In this document: positions 8,588 through 22,091 of the stretch, one piece after another
Layout: each line of letters opens with the position of its first letter
Position numbering within the stretch: position 1 is the stretch's first letter
DNA from: Rhodococcus jostii NBRC 16295
GTDB taxonomy: Bacteria; Actinomycetota; Actinomycetes; Mycobacteriales; Mycobacteriaceae
Direction: 5' to 3'
Assembly: GCF_001894825.1 (NCBI RefSeq)
Contig: NZ_BCWY01000019.1
Location: 1-64,000 of the forward strand
Length of the DNA stretch: 64,000 bases
Notes under the pieces: generated by a model
Databases searched by the model: none
Told to the model about the DNA's origin: nothing
The model's input: the letters and a program-made list of their open reading frames with translations, nothing else
Program-made: the position numbers and the translations under genes

Positions 8588-10792
8588 TCACTGCTGGACG
8601 GGAATCTCTTGTTGCGGTGCCTGTTTCGGGTTCCCGGATGATCCGGGTGTGGGCGTCTTCCGTGCCAGGAATCCCGGCGCCCACCAGTTGGCCTCGCCCA
8701 TCAACTTCACCAACGCGGGCACCAGCATCATGCGGATGACGGTGGCGTCGATGATCAGCGCGACGATCATGCCGAGGCCGATGAACCGCATCATCGTCAG
8801 CTCCGAGAGCGTGAACGCGCCCGTGACGACGATCAGCAGCGCGGCCGCCGCCGTCACGATGCGTCCCGTGTGCGCCGTGCCGATGCGCACGGCCTCCTCG
8901 GTCGACGCCCCGTTCTCGTGGGCCTCCACCATCCGGGACATGAGGAAGATCTCGTAGTCGGTGGAGAGCCCGAACACGACCGCGATGATCAGCACGACCA
9001 TCGTCGCGGGCAGCGGCCCCGGCGTCACGCCGAGAAATTCGGCACCGTGACCGTCCTCGAAGATCCACGTGAGCACGCCGAAGGACGCGGCGAGGCTGAG
9101 GGTGGCCATGGCGATCGCCTTCAGCGGCAGCACCACGGACCGGAAGGCCAGGAGCATCAGCACGAAGGTGACGGCCACCATGATCCCGATCATCCACGGC
9201 AGTCGCGCGGCCATCGCATCCAGTCCGTCGGCGGTCAGGGCGTTCAACCCGCCGAGCATCTTCTCGGTGCCGGCCGGGGTCGGGAGGTCGCGCAATTCGG
9301 CCGCCGTCGCCATCGCCCCCGTCGTCCGGTCCGCGTCGTCGAAGACGGCCCGGATGGCGACGAACGTGTCGGTGGCGCCGACCGGGACCACCCGCTGGAC
9401 GCCGTCGACCGCGGCCGTCGCCCGAAAGAACTCGGCCGTGGCGGACGGTGGCGGGGCCTTACCGTCGCTGCCCTGCAGGACCAGCGTCGCGCCGTTGTTG
9501 GCGAGGGGGAAGTCGGCGGCGAGATCGTCGACGGCGAGCCGGAGCGGGTGCGCCGCGGGCAGTCCGGTGTGGTCGAGATCACCCAGCGACGCGCCTGCGA
9601 GGGGCGCGGCGAGCACGAGCAGCCCCGCGACGATGCCTGTCGCGATCACGACAGGCCGCCGCATGACCCGGGCGGCGACGCCGCCCCAGAATCGGTGCGC
9701 CCGGTCCTCGCCGCGCTCGACCACGCCCGGTCGCCACGTCAGCGAGTTGATGCGAGGCCCGAGCAGAGCCAGTGCTGCGGGCACTGCCGACAGCGACAGC
9801 ACCGCGGCGATCCCGATGGCTGCCATCCCGCCGTAGGCGAAGGACCGGACGATGGCCTGGGGAAAGACGAGCATGCCCACGAAACCGCACACCAGGAGGA
9901 GTGCGGAGAACCCCACGGTTCTTCCCGCGGTGGCGAGCGTCGTGCGAACGGCGTCGTCGGTGGGCGCGCCCGATCGCAGTTCCTCGCGGAACCGGGTCAC
10001 CACGAACAATCCGTAGTCGATGGACATGCCCAGCCCGACGAGGCTCGCGATGTTCACCGAGAATGCGCTGACCTCGGTGAAGTACGAGATCACCCGCAGG
10101 GCGCCGAGGGCGCCGAGGATCGCGAGACCGCCGACGCACAGCGGGACGGCGGCCCCGACCAGCCCGCCGAAGATGACGAGCAGAAGCAGCAGCAGGATCG
10201 GGAACGACACCGCCTCGGCTCGCAGCAGATCGCTCTCGGACACCTCGTTGTAGGCGTTGGCGGCCGCGCTGAAGCCGCTGAACTCCGCGTCCGTGCCGTC
10301 GATCTCCAGCAGGGGCTGGAGAGCGTGGTACGCGGAGATGCGAGTGTTCTCGTCGCCGGTCAGCGACAGCACCGCCAGTGCCTCGGTGCCGTCTGTGGAA
10401 CGCAGGAACTCCTTCGCCTGCGGCGGCGCGGACCAGTACGACAAGGGAGTGTTGGCGAGCACTCCGGGATCGATCCGGGCGAGATGGGCCGCCACCTCGG
10501 GCCCGAGATCGTCGATCGTCGAACCCGGACGTGCGTGGTAGGTCACCGCCAGGTCGGGGGTCTGCCGTCCGAACGTCCCCTCGATCAGGCGCTCGACACC
10601 CGCGGACTCGCTGCCCGGATCGGTGTATCCGCCGAGGCTCAGCCGGTCGAACACCCCCGAACCCCACGCCCCGCCGATCAGCACCAGCAGAACCGTGGCG
10701 GCGACGACCAGCGTCGGGCGGGCAACGACGAACGAACTCCAGCGCGTCACGGCTCTGCTTCCCTCGAGAATCGACGGCGATCGCGTGCGCAT
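8588..10792 (-). CDS. MMPL/RND family transporter
   Basis: About 734 residues, typical of the shorter MmpL proteins. Two repeats are visible: an N-terminal helix (VVARPTLVVAATVLLVLIGG), an extracytoplasmic domain, a bundle of five helices (PILLLLLLVIFGGLVG to VLSLSAVPAALALLG), then a second helix, loop and bundle (LPWMIGIMVAVTFVLMLLAF onward). The RND-type GMSIDYGLFVVTRFREE and GLSTDYEIFLMSRMVE segments carry the membrane Asp-Tyr pairs used for proton coupling. Such proteins export lipids or siderophores, or confer tolerance. The start is set at MRTRSP (10792); an upstream in-frame ATG at 10897 would add 35 residues without membrane character. Divergent from rpoB, tail to tail with the mce/mas genes. 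Confidence 0.88.
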   Translation of the reverse strand: MRTRSPSILEGSRAVTRWSSFVVARPTLVVAATVLLVLIGGAWGSGVFDRLSLGGYTDPGSESAGVERLIEGTFGRQTPDLAVTYHARPGSTIDDLGPEVAAHLARIDPGVLANTPLSYWSAPPQAKEFLRSTDGTEALAVLSLTGDENTRISAYHALQPLLEIDGTDAEFSGFSAAANAYNEVSESDLLRAEAVSFPILLLLLLVIFGGLVGAAVPLCVGGLAILGALGALRVISYFTEVSAFSVNIASLVGLGMSIDYGLFVVTRFREELRSGAPTDDAVRTTLATAGRTVGFSALLLVCGFVGMLVFPQAIVRSFAYGGMAAIGIAAVLSLSAVPAALALLGPRINSLTWRPGVVERGEDRAHRFWGGVAARVMRRPVVIATGIVAGLLVLAAPLAGASLGDLDHTGLPAAHPLRLAVDDLAADFPLANNGATLVLQGSDGKAPPPSATAEFFRATAAVDGVQRVVPVGATDTFVAIRAVFDDADRTTGAMATAAELRDLPTPAGTEKMLGGLNALTADGLDAMAARLPWMIGIMVAVTFVLMLLAFRSVVLPLKAIAMATLSLAASFGVLTWIFEDGHGAEFLGVTPGPLPATMVVLIIAVVFGLSTDYEIFLMSRMVEAHENGASTEEAVRIGTAHTGRIVTAAAALLIVVTGAFTLSELTMMRFIGLGMIVALIIDATVIRMMLVPALVKLMGEANWWAPGFLARKTPTPGSSGNPKQAPQQEIPVQQ

Positions 10793-10895
10793 ATTGTTCA
10801 CCGCCCGTGAGCGGGTGGGAAGGGGCGCCGGAAACGCTCCGCGGGCCTGCCGAAACGACGCGACACGCCCCCTAACTCTTGACGCCGGGGTGATC

Positions 10896-10934
10896 ACGCG
10901 TCACTCTGATGCGTGAACATGCGCAGTGACGCGT
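10896..10934. promoter_or_regulatory. 10-base inverted repeat, candidate operator for mmpL
   Basis: ACGCGTCACT at 10896-10905 is repeated exactly in inverted orientation as AGTGACGCGT at 10925-10934, with 19 bases between. It lies about 105-140 bases upstream of the mmpL start and upstream of the rpoB promoter. The size fits two half-sites for a dimeric regulator, but no regulator gene is adjacent, so function is inference. Confidence 0.5.
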
Positions 10935-10973
10935 GGCCGAGCGCCCGGCTGGGTGCTGTTTCGGGTGCCCGAC

Positions 10974-11002
10974 TCGACATCTACTGAGTTTGGGTGTACT
11001 TT
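10974..11002 (+). promoter_or_regulatory. rpoB promoter
   Basis: TCGACA (10974-10979), 17-base spacer, TACTTT (10997-11002). Both hexamers fit the actinobacterial housekeeping consensus (TTGACA-like and TANNNT) with ideal spacing. Transcription would begin near 11009, giving a leader of about 170 bases before rpoB. Confidence 0.65.
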
Positions 11003-11178
11003 TGGACGTTGCGCTGGCTGCCTCCTGTCCACCTCTCGTCCGCACCGCTGCGAAGTGCTTCACTCTTCAGCAACTGTGGCGAGTTTCGTTCGGGTTGTAA
11101 CCAGCGAAATTCGAAGCAGATACAGCGGCGGTCGCAACAGCACAGAGCGGCCCGCGTGAGGTGCTGGAAGGACGCATC

Positions 11179-14100
11179 TTGGCAGTCTCTAGCCAGACCA
11201 AGGCAGTTTCCGGAATCCCCGGAGCCCCGAAGAGGGTTTCTTTCGCGAAGATTCGCGAACCCCTCGAAGTCCCCGGGCTTCTTGATGTACAAACCGATTC
11301 GTTCGAGTGGTTGATCGGTGCGCAGAGCTGGCGCGAACGTGCCGCCGCTCGTGGCGACAGCGCAATCTCCGGAGGTCTCGAGGACATTCTCGCGGAGCTT
11401 TCCCCGATCGAGGATTTCTCGGGCTCGATGTCTCTGTCCTTCTCGGACCCGCGCTTCGACGAGGTGAAGGCCTCGACGGACGAGTGCAAAGACAAGGACA
11501 TGACCTACGCGGCGCCGTTGTTCGTCACCGCGGAGTTCATCAACAACAACACCGGTGAGATCAAGAGCCAGACGGTCTTCATGGGCGACTTCCCGATGAT
11601 GACCGACAAGGGCACGTTCATCATCAACGGCACCGAGCGTGTCGTGGTCTCGCAGCTGGTGCGTTCCCCCGGCGTCTACTTCGACCACTCCGTCGACAAG
11701 GGCACCGAGAAGGACCTGCACAGCGTCAAGGTCATCCCGGGCCGTGGTGCATGGCTCGAGTTCGACGTGGACAAGCGCGACACGGTCGGCGTCCGCATCG
11801 ACCGCAAGCGCCGCCAGCCCGTCACCGTGCTGCTGAAGGCCCTCGGCTGGACCACCGAGCAGATCACCGAGCGCTTCGGCTTCTCGGAGATCCTCATGGC
11901 GACGCTGGAGAAGGACAACACCGCCGGCACCGACGAGGCTCTGCTCGACATCTACCGCAAGCTGCGTCCGGGCGAGCCGCCGACCAAGGAGAGTGCGCAG
12001 ACGCTCCTGGAGAACCTGTTCTTCAAGGACAAGCGCTACGACCTGGCTCGCGTGGGTCGCTACAAGATCAACAAGAAGCTGGGCCTGAACCTCGGACAGC
12101 CGATCGTCGCGTCGACCCTCACCGAGGAAGACATCGTCGCCACCATCGAGTACCTGGTGCGCCTGCACGCCGGTGACACCGAGATGACCGCCCCCGGCGG
12201 TGCTCCGGTGCCCGTCGAGGTCGACGACATCGACCACTTCGGCAACCGTCGTCTGCGCACGGTCGGTGAGCTCATCCAGAACCAGATCCGCGTGGGCTTG
12301 TCCCGCATGGAGCGCGTGGTTCGTGAGCGCATGACCACACAGGACGTCGAGGCGATCACGCCGCAGACGCTGATCAACATCCGGCCCGTCGTGGCTGCGA
12401 TCAAGGAGTTCTTCGGAACCTCCCAGCTGTCGCAGTTCATGGACCAGAACAACCCGCTGTCGGGGCTGACGCACAAGCGTCGTCTGTCCGCCCTCGGCCC
12501 GGGTGGTCTGTCCCGTGAGCGTGCCGGCCTCGAAGTGCGCGACGTTCACCCGTCGCACTACGGCCGCATGTGCCCGATCGAGACCCCTGAGGGTCCGAAC
12601 ATCGGTCTGATCGGTTCGCTGTCGGTGTACGCACGGGTCAACCCGTTCGGCTTCATCGAGACGCCGTACCGCAAGGTCGAGAACGGCCAGGTCACCGACC
12701 AGGTCGACTACCTGACCGCGGACGAAGAGGACCGCCACGTCGTCGCACAGGCCAACTCGGCCCTCGACGCCAACGGTCACTTCACCGACGATCGCATTCT
12801 GGTCCGTCGTAAGGGTGGCGAGGTCGAGTTCGTCTCGTCCGCCGAGATCGACTACATGGACGTCTCACCGCGACAGATGGTGTCCGTCGCGACCGCGATG
12901 ATTCCGTTCCTCGAGCACGACGACGCCAACCGTGCCCTGATGGGTGCCAACATGCAGCGTCAGGCGGTGCCGCTCGTGCGCAGCGAGGCTCCGCTCGTCG
13001 GTACCGGCATGGAGCTGCGTGCCGCCGTCGACGCGGGCGACGTCATCGTCACCGAGAAGAGCGGTGTCGTGGAGGAGGTCTCCGCCGACTACGTCACGGT
13101 CATGGCCGACGACGGAAGCCGCAAGACGTACCGGATGCGCAAGTTCGCGCGGTCGAACCAGGGCACCTGCGCCAACCAGCGTCCGATCGTGGACGAGGGA
13201 CAGCGTGTCGAGTTCGGACAGGTCCTCGCCGACGGCCCCTGCACCGAGAACGGTGAGATGGCGCTCGGCAAGAACCTGCTCGTCGCGATCATGCCGTGGG
13301 AAGGCCACAACTACGAGGACGCGATCATCCTGTCGCAGCGCCTCGTGGAAGAGGACGTCCTGACCTCGATCCACATCGAGGAGCACGAGATCGATGCCCG
13401 CGACACCAAGCTCGGTGCCGAGGAGATCACTCGCGACATCCCGAACGTCTCCGACGAGGTCCTCGCCGACCTCGACGAGCGCGGCATCATCCGTATCGGT
13501 GCCGAGGTTCGTGACGGCGACGTGCTGGTCGGAAAGGTCACGCCGAAGGGCGAGACCGAGCTGACCCCCGAGGAGCGCCTGCTGCGCGCCATCTTCGGTG
13601 AGAAGGCCCGCGAGGTTCGCGACACGTCGCTGAAGGTTCCCCACGGTGAGACCGGCAAGGTCATCGGCATCCGCGTGTTCTCGCGCGACGACGACGACGA
13701 TCTGCCCCCCGGTGTCAACGAGCTGGTCCGCGTCTACGTGGCACAGAAGCGCAAGATCCAGGACGGCGACAAGCTCGCCGGCCGCCACGGCAACAAGGGC
13801 GTCATCGGCAAGATCCTCCCGCAGGAGGACATGCCGTTCCTGCCCGACGGCACCCCGGTCGACATCATCCTGAACACCCACGGTGTTCCGCGTCGTATGA
13901 ACATCGGTCAGATCTTGGAGACCCACCTCGGGTGGATCGGCAAGACCGGCTGGAACGTTCAGATCGCCGGCGACGGCTCCCGTCCCGATTGGGCGGAGCA
14001 GCTGCCGGAGGAGATGCTGTCTGCACCTGCCGACTCCAACATCGCCACCCCGGTGTTCGACGGCGCCAAGGAAGACGAGCTCACCGGTCTCCTCGGTTCG

Positions 14101-14667
14101 ACGCTGCCGAACCGCGACGGCGAGGTCATGGTCGCGTCCGACGGAAAGGCCACGTTGTTCGACGGCCGTTCCGGCGAGCCGTTCCCGTACCCGGTGTCGG
14201 TCGGCTACATGTACATCATCAAGCTGCACCACCTGGTCGACGACAAGATCCACGCTCGTTCGACCGGTCCGTACTCGATGATCACCCAGCAGCCGCTCGG
14301 CGGTAAGGCCCAGTTCGGTGGCCAGCGCTTCGGTGAGATGGAGTGCTGGGCGATGCAGGCCTACGGCGCGGCATACACGCTGCAGGAGCTGCTCACCATC
14401 AAGTCGGACGACGTGGTGGGTCGAGTCAAGGTGTACGAGGCCATCGTCAAGGGCGAGAACATCCCCGAGCCTGGCATCCCCGAGTCGTTCAAGGTGCTCC
14501 TGAAGGAGCTCCAGTCGCTCTGCCTCAACGTGGAGGTGCTGTCCTCGGACGGCGCGGCCATCGCGATGGCCGACGGTGACGACGAGGACCTCGAGCGGGC
14601 CGCAGCGAACCTGGGCATCAACTTGTCCCGGAACGAAGCGGCGACGGTCGACGACCTCGCGAACTAG
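11179..14667 (+). CDS. rpoB: DNA-directed RNA polymerase beta subunit
   Basis: Beta subunit of RNA polymerase, about 1162 residues, the usual length for this order. The TTG at 11179 is chosen because GGAAGGA (11166-11172) sits at the right distance; a GTG at 11161 would add six residues. The rifampicin pocket is visible ([18 protein letters not shown] then [13 protein letters not shown]): with this start Asp422, His432 and Ser437 match E. coli 516, 526 and 531 and are all sensitive-type residues. The catalytic-core segment [14 protein letters not shown] and the C-terminal [17 protein letters not shown] are intact. Forms an operon with rpoC 117 bases downstream. Confidence 0.98.
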   Translation: MAVSSQTKAVSGIPGAPKRVSFAKIREPLEVPGLLDVQTDSFEWLIGAQSWRERAAARGDSAISGGLEDILAELSPIEDFSGSMSLSFSDPRFDEVKASTDECKDKDMTYAAPLFVTAEFINNNTGEIKSQTVFMGDFPMMTDKGTFIINGTERVVVSQLVRSPGVYFDHSVDKGTEKDLHSVKVIPGRGAWLEFDVDKRDTVGVRIDRKRRQPVTVLLKALGWTTEQITERFGFSEILMATLEKDNTAGTDEALLDIYRKLRPGEPPTKESAQTLLENLFFKDKRYDLARVGRYKINKKLGLNLGQPIVASTLTEEDIVATIEYLVRLHAGDTEMTAPGGAPVPVEVDDIDHFGNRRLRTVGELIQNQIRVGLSRMERVVRERMTTQDVEAITPQTLINIRPVVAAIKEFFGTSQLSQFMDQNNPLSGLTHKRRLSALGPGGLSRERAGLEVRDVHPSHYGRMCPIETPEGPNIGLIGSLSVYARVNPFGFIETPYRKVENGQVTDQVDYLTADEEDRHVVAQANSALDANGHFTDDRILVRRKGGEVEFVSSAEIDYMDVSPRQMVSVATAMIPFLEHDDANRALMGANMQRQAVPLVRSEAPLVGTGMELRAAVDAGDVIVTEKSGVVEEVSADYVTVMADDGSRKTYRMRKFARSNQGTCANQRPIVDEGQRVEFGQVLADGPCTENGEMALGKNLLVAIMPWEGHNYEDAIILSQRLVEEDVLTSIHIEEHEIDARDTKLGAEEITRDIPNVSDEVLADLDERGIIRIGAEVRDGDVLVGKVTPKGETELTPEERLLRAIFGEKAREVRDTSLKVPHGETGKVIGIRVFSRDDDDDLPPGVNELVRVYVAQKRKIQDGDKLAGRHGNKGVIGKILPQEDMPFLPDGTPVDIILNTHGVPRRMNIGQILETHLGWIGKTGWNVQIAGDGSRPDWAEQLPEEMLSAPADSNIATPVFDGAKEDELTGLLGSTLPNRDGEVMVASDGKATLFDGRSGEPFPYPVSVGYMYIIKLHHLVDDKIHARSTGPYSMITQQPLGGKAQFGGQRFGEMECWAMQAYGAAYTLQELLTIKSDDVVGRVKVYEAIVKGENIPEPGIPESFKVLLKELQSLCLNVEVLSSDGAAIAMADGDDEDLERAAANLGINLSRNEAATVDDLAN

Positions 14668-14784
14668 GTTTCGGTCCCCGGGTCCTGAGAAATCAGGGTC
14701 CGGGGGCGTAGTTCACATTTGAATTGGCAGTCAGGTATCGGCGGCCACCGCTGATCCACAATCCCTCTGGGGAAAGGAAGTTAC

Positions 14785-18741
<3,957 letters not shown>

Positions 18742-18754
18742 GCGCTCCGCGCCT

Positions 18755-18794
18755 GTGAGGGGTTGACGAGTCCCAGGACTCGTCGACCACTCAC
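18755..18794. repeat. Interspersed palindrome, copy 1 (GAGTC/GACTC type)
   Basis: Hairpin-forming element just after rpoC. GGTTGACGAGTCC (18761-18773) pairs with GGACTCGTCGACC (18776-18788) with one G-T wobble, and GTGAG (18755-18759) pairs with CTCAC (18790-18794). A 22-base core (18761-18782) recurs with one change at 51566-51587. It lies ahead of the rpoC terminator and may add to termination or stabilise the 3' end. Confidence 0.75.
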
Positions 18795-18802
18795 CATCGG
18801 AC

Positions 18803-18840
18803 GAAGGCCCCACCCCTCTCTCTTCGGGGGTGGGGCCTTC
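18803..18840 (+). terminator. rpoBC terminator
   Basis: Perfect 14-bp stem: GAAGGCCCCACCCC (18803-18816) with GGGGTGGGGCCTTC (18827-18840), 10-base loop, followed by a short T-containing tail (ATCTGTTT). Placed 62 bases after the rpoC stop and before the next promoter. Confidence 0.9.
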
Positions 18841-18855
18841 ATCTGTTTCCGCGTC

Positions 18856-18885
18856 TTGTCGGCGGAAGTTCATTGTTGCTAGCGT
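18856..18885 (+). promoter_or_regulatory. Promoter of M23 lipoprotein gene, leaderless type
   Basis: TTGTCG (18856-18861), 18-base spacer, TAGCGT (18880-18885), then six bases to ATG 18892. Transcription would begin at or next to the start codon, so the mRNA would have essentially no leader; no ribosome-binding site is seen. Confidence 0.6.
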
Positions 18886-18891
18886 CGAACG

Positions 18892-20121
18892 ATGGGCCGA
18901 TCGCGGTTCCCCGTCTCGCTCGTGCTCGCCGTCGTCGCGGGTACCGCGATCGCGTGTTCGGCAGCGGACACCCAGCAGGCCGAGCCGACGTCCTCCACCG
19001 CAGCGGCCGTGTCGAGTGGTCCCGCCGTCCTCACTCCGGTGGTCGCCGATGTGGTTGCCGCGCCGATACCGGTGACGGGTAGCGACGGGCTCGTGCATCT
19101 CGTCTACGAACTGCGGCTCACGAACACCGGCTCGCAGCCGGCCACGATCACCTCGTTCCAGGTGACGGGCGACGGCCGAACCCTCGTCGACCTGCGTGGC
19201 GACGCCCTGACACCCTGGTTCCAGGCCCTCGGCGGCGGTCCGAAGACCGGCACCGTCCTCGCCCCCGGACAGCAGGGGGTCGTGTGGATCGACGCGACGG
19301 TGAACAGCCCGGACGACGTGCCCGGCAGCCTCGGACACGTACTGACAGTCGACTTCCCGCGGGCGACGTCGCTGGTGCCGGCGCAGCTCACCGAGAACGT
19401 CGCGAACACGGCCGTCGACACCCGCGACGCCGTCCGAATCCGCTCGCCCCTGGACGGTCCCCGGTGGCTCGACGGCACCGGCTGCTGCACGGTCACCTCG
19501 CACCGCGCGGCCGTGCTGCCGATCAACGGCGAGATGCTCGCGGCCGAGCGCTTCGCCATCGACTTCGTCCAACTCGACGAGCAGGGGCGCATCTACGTCG
19601 GCGACAAGACTCAGCTGTCGAGCTACCGGTACTACGGCGCGCCGGTGCGCGCGGTGTCGGACGGAAAGGTGATCGCCGTGGTCGGCGACCTTCCGGAGGC
19701 GGTCCCGGGCGCGAACCCGGAGGGGCTGACCCTGCCGGAGTACGGCGGCAACCACATCGTGCAGGACATCGGAAACGGGCGGTACGCGTTCTACGCGCAC
19801 CTGCAACCCGGCAGCGTCGACGACATCAGCGTCGGCCAGGACCTCCGGGCGGGGGACCAGGTCGGGTTGCTGGGGAACAGCGGGAACACCGACGCCCCGC
19901 ATCTGCACTTCCACGTGATGGACGGCCCGGACTTCCTGGCGGCGAACGGGATTCCGTTCGAATTCGACACGTTCCAACTCGACGCCCGGGTGTCGGGGGA
20001 CAGCTTCGAGTCCGCTGCCACTGCCGGCGCTCCGGTCGTCGAAGAGCCCGGAACGCAGACCGGTGAGCGTTCCGACGAGATGCCGCTGTACCTCGACATG
20101 GTGACGTTCCCCGGCACTTAG
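18892..20121 (+). CDS. M23 family metallopeptidase-like lipoprotein
   Basis: 409 residues. Lipoprotein signal peptide: basic MGRSR, hydrophobic core, Cys near residue 22 (TAIACSAAD), then a Ser/Thr/Ala linker. The middle part resembles an immunoglobulin-like beta domain (HLVYELRLTNTGSQPATITS). The C-terminal half is a lysostaphin/M23 fold: GNHIVQDIGNGRYAFYAHLQ, GDQVGLLGNSGNTDAPHLHFHV. The HxH of PHLHFH and the upstream His-x3-Asp (HIVQD) are the expected zinc ligands and are present. Enzymes of this family cut peptidoglycan cross-bridges or act as activators; a surface-anchored cell-wall role is likely. Monocistronic, from a leaderless-type promoter. Confidence 0.85.
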   Translation: MGRSRFPVSLVLAVVAGTAIACSAADTQQAEPTSSTAAAVSSGPAVLTPVVADVVAAPIPVTGSDGLVHLVYELRLTNTGSQPATITSFQVTGDGRTLVDLRGDALTPWFQALGGGPKTGTVLAPGQQGVVWIDATVNSPDDVPGSLGHVLTVDFPRATSLVPAQLTENVANTAVDTRDAVRIRSPLDGPRWLDGTGCCTVTSHRAAVLPINGEMLAAERFAIDFVQLDEQGRIYVGDKTQLSSYRYYGAPVRAVSDGKVIAVVGDLPEAVPGANPEGLTLPEYGGNHIVQDIGNGRYAFYAHLQPGSVDDISVGQDLRAGDQVGLLGNSGNTDAPHLHFHVMDGPDFLAANGIPFEFDTFQLDARVSGDSFESAATAGAPVVEEPGTQTGERSDEMPLYLDMVTFPGT

Positions 20122-20215
20122 ACGATGTTCCCCCCGCTCGCGCCGGTTCTCGTCCCGTGACGACTATCCTCGACAACACCTGTCCGATATGCGTGGTTCG
20201 CTGAACGGAGACGAG

Positions 20216-20416
20216 ATGTCCGAGAAGAAGATCGATCGCGTCAAGGCCGAGTCGGCGCTCGAAGTCGTGCGGGAAAGCCCCACGATCGCACTCATCACCG
20301 TGGCACCGGCGCTGGTCGTCTTCGGCGTGGTGTGGTGGCTGTTCGGATTCTGGTCCGCCCTCGTGCTCGTCCTCGTTCTGGGGGTCGTCGCCGTCGTCGG
20401 CCGCAAGCTGTTCTGA
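20216..20416 (+). CDS. Small membrane protein, unknown function
   Basis: 66 residues starting at ATG 20216 after CGGAGACGAG. A charged N-terminal third (MSEKKIDRVKAESALEVVRE) is followed by two closely spaced hydrophobic segments (IALITVAPALVVFGVVWWLF and ALVLVLVLGVVAVVG) and a basic end (RKLF), suggesting a helical hairpin in the plasma membrane. A TATCCT at 20165-20170 could be a -10. No family recognised. Confidence 0.7.
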   Translation: MSEKKIDRVKAESALEVVRESPTIALITVAPALVVFGVVWWLFGFWSALVLVLVLGVVAVVGRKLF

Positions 20417-20421
20417 CGTCG

Positions 20422-20934
20422 CTACCGCGGCACGTGGAACGTGGCGAGTGAGGCCGCGCTCGAGGTGAGTTCGTCCCACGCGCACGGCACCGTCAGGACG
20501 GCGAGGGCGGATGTGGGGAACTTCTCCCGCATCAGATTGGCGTCTCCGGTGTCGGGATTGCCCGCCAGATCCAGTGCCGTCGACGGCATGCCGGGAACAT
20601 GCCCCACCACGAGCAGCGTGCGCACCGACGGTTCGACCTGCACGATCTCCAGGAGTATCTCCGACGGGTACCCGCCGTAGAGCTCCGCGGCGAATCGGGC
20701 GGGCGCGCCGACCCGGGTCGCCTCCAGCGTTTCCCGGGTGCGGCGAGCGGTCGAACACAGCACCGCGTCGACCGGGGGCTGAGTCGACCGCAGCCACTCA
20801 CCGGCCAGCCCAGCCTGCTTTCGTCCGCGCGGCGCCAGGGGCCGCTCGTGGTCCGCGACCCCTTCCGGATACGCCGACTTACCGTGGCGCATCAGGATGA
20901 GAGTGCGGGTGCGCGACGAGCTGTGCGGGGCCAT
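20422..20934 (-). CDS. SixA-type phosphohistidine phosphatase / histidine phosphatase family
   Basis: 170 residues. The phosphate-binding RHG motif is near the N-terminus (LILMRHGKSAYPEG, His17 as the presumed phosphohistidine intermediate), followed by DHERPLAPRGRKQAG, typical of SixA-like proteins. A second His occurs in VVGHVPGMP, the expected proton-donor region. The family removes phosphate from phosphohistidine or small substrates; the actual partner is unknown. It lies only 5 bases from the 3' end of the convergent small membrane gene and 9 bases downstream of the aldo/keto reductase gene on the same strand, so it is probably co-transcribed with that gene. Confidence 0.85.
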   Translation of the reverse strand: MAPHSSSRTRTLILMRHGKSAYPEGVADHERPLAPRGRKQAGLAGEWLRSTQPPVDAVLCSTARRTRETLEATRVGAPARFAAELYGGYPSEILLEIVQVEPSVRTLLVVGHVPGMPSTALDLAGNPDTGDANLMREKFPTSALAVLTVPCAWDELTSSAASLATFHVPR

Positions 20935-20943
20935 GGCTAGACG

Positions 20944-21957
20944 CTAGCTCCCCACGGCGGCGCGTTCACTGTCGAGCTGGGCCATCTGGGCCGGCGCGTA
21001 GCGTTCCCCGGCGACGGCGGTGTCGGGGACAGCTGCGGCGATCGTTGCGAGATCGTCGGCGCTGAGGTGGACGTCGAGTGCGCCGAGCGTCTCCTCGAGG
21101 CGGGCGACGGTGCGTGCTCCGACAATCGGAACGATGTCGTCGCCGCGGGCGAGAACCCACGCGATCGCCAGCTGCGCGACGCTCACTCCGTGCCGGGCGG
21201 CCAGGGCGGCGAGCGCCTCGACGAGGTTCAGGTTCTGCCGGAGGTTCTCGCCCTGGAACCGGGGGCTGTGCGCGCGGAAGTCGTCGGCCGCAAGGGTCGG
21301 ATCGGTGCGCAGCGAATCGCTGAGCAGGCCGCGGGACAGCACGCCGTACGCCGTGACCCCGATCCCGAGTTCCCGGCAGAGCGGGAGGATCTCGGCCTCG
21401 ATGCCCCGGGAGATCAGCGAGTACTCGATCTGAAGGTCCACGATCGGATGGACCGCCGCCGCGCGCCGGATGGTCTCCGGGCCCACCTCCGACAGGCCGA
21501 TGTGGCGTACGTAGCCGGCCTCGACGAGCTCGCCGATCGCTCCGACGGTGTCCTCGATCGGGACGTCGGGGTCCAGACGGGCCGGACGATAGATGTCGAT
21601 GTAGTCGACGCCGAGCCGCTGCAACGAATACGCGAGGAAGTTCCGGATCGACTCGGGTCGGGTGTCGACTCCACCCCACGTGTTGCCGGGACCGCGGAGC
21701 CCGCCGAACTTCACGCTCAGGGTGACGTCCTCACGTCGACGGCCCGCGAGGGCCCTGCCGATCAGGGACTCGTTGTGGCCCGAGCCGTAGAAGTCGCCCG
21801 TGTCGACGAGGTCGATCCCGGCGTCGAGCGCCGCGTGGATCGTGGCAGTGGATTCCCCGTCGTCCGCCGTGCCGTACATCCCGGACATGCCCATGGCGCC
21901 GAGGCCGAGCCGGCTGACGCGGGGACCGGTGTTTCCGAGTGCGGTGCTGCTGATCAT
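20944..21957 (-). CDS. Aldo/keto reductase with altered catalytic His
   Basis: 337 residues from the second of two adjacent ATG codons; GGAG lies six bases upstream of it on the coding strand. The TIM-barrel AKR fold is clear: GLGAMGMSGMYG, DLVDTGDFYGSG (Asp52, Tyr57), SVKFGG (Lys83), and YVRHIGLSEVG. Where most family members read Q-H-R, this one has YRPARLDP, so the catalytic-tetrad His is Ala126. I recall other AKRs with this PAR variant, so it is probably a subfamily trait, not damage. NADPH-dependent carbonyl reduction is expected. Divergent from an XRE-type regulator that may control it. Confidence 0.88.
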   Translation of the reverse strand: MISSTALGNTGPRVSRLGLGAMGMSGMYGTADDGESTATIHAALDAGIDLVDTGDFYGSGHNESLIGRALAGRRREDVTLSVKFGGLRGPGNTWGGVDTRPESIRNFLAYSLQRLGVDYIDIYRPARLDPDVPIEDTVGAIGELVEAGYVRHIGLSEVGPETIRRAAAVHPIVDLQIEYSLISRGIEAEILPLCRELGIGVTAYGVLSRGLLSDSLRTDPTLAADDFRAHSPRFQGENLRQNLNLVEALAALAARHGVSVAQLAIAWVLARGDDIVPIVGARTVARLEETLGALDVHLSADDLATIAAAVPDTAVAGERYAPAQMAQLDSERAAVGS

Positions 21958-21973
21958 CATCTGCTCCGATGGT

Positions 21974-21998
21974 TGGTGTCCGTTCCTGACCGACACCA
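21974..21998. promoter_or_regulatory. Inverted repeat in AKR/XRE intergenic region
   Basis: TGGTGTC (21974-21980) and GACACCA (21992-21998) form a perfect 7-base inverted repeat with 11 bases between, just upstream of the aldo/keto reductase ribosome-binding site. A plausible operator for the divergent XRE regulator; inference only. Confidence 0.45.
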
Positions 21999-22091
21999 GC
22001 GTCGCCTCGTCGGGGGCAGGCAACCAGAGACCGTTCATCGGGGGATCGGCGATCCCTGGCAGCGCATTCGCCCGTCCGGCACAGTGGATTC

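Larger units (their letters stand above)
10793..11178. other. Divergent mmpL/rpoB intergenic region and rpoB leader
   Basis: 386 bases without a supported gene. It holds an inverted repeat (10896-10934), a sigma-A-like promoter for rpoB (10974-11002) and about 170 bases of rpoB leader. A TTGACG at 10879-10884 has no good -10 partner on the + strand. Short open frames inside the leader have no ribosome-binding site or recognisable product and are not called. Confidence 0.7.

Noticed and set aside
8870..10810. Long + strand frame antisense to the mmpL gene
   Set aside because: The minus strand encodes a full RND transporter with membrane helices and motifs; the + frame has none.
10926..11159. 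Possible small gene in the rpoB leader
   Set aside because: It spans the rpoB promoter and leader, has no ribosome-binding site and no family resemblance.
20128..20215. tRNA or small RNA in the gap before the small membrane gene, and in other short gaps
   Set aside because: No cloverleaf, no TTC arm, no conserved small-RNA structure could be traced by eye.
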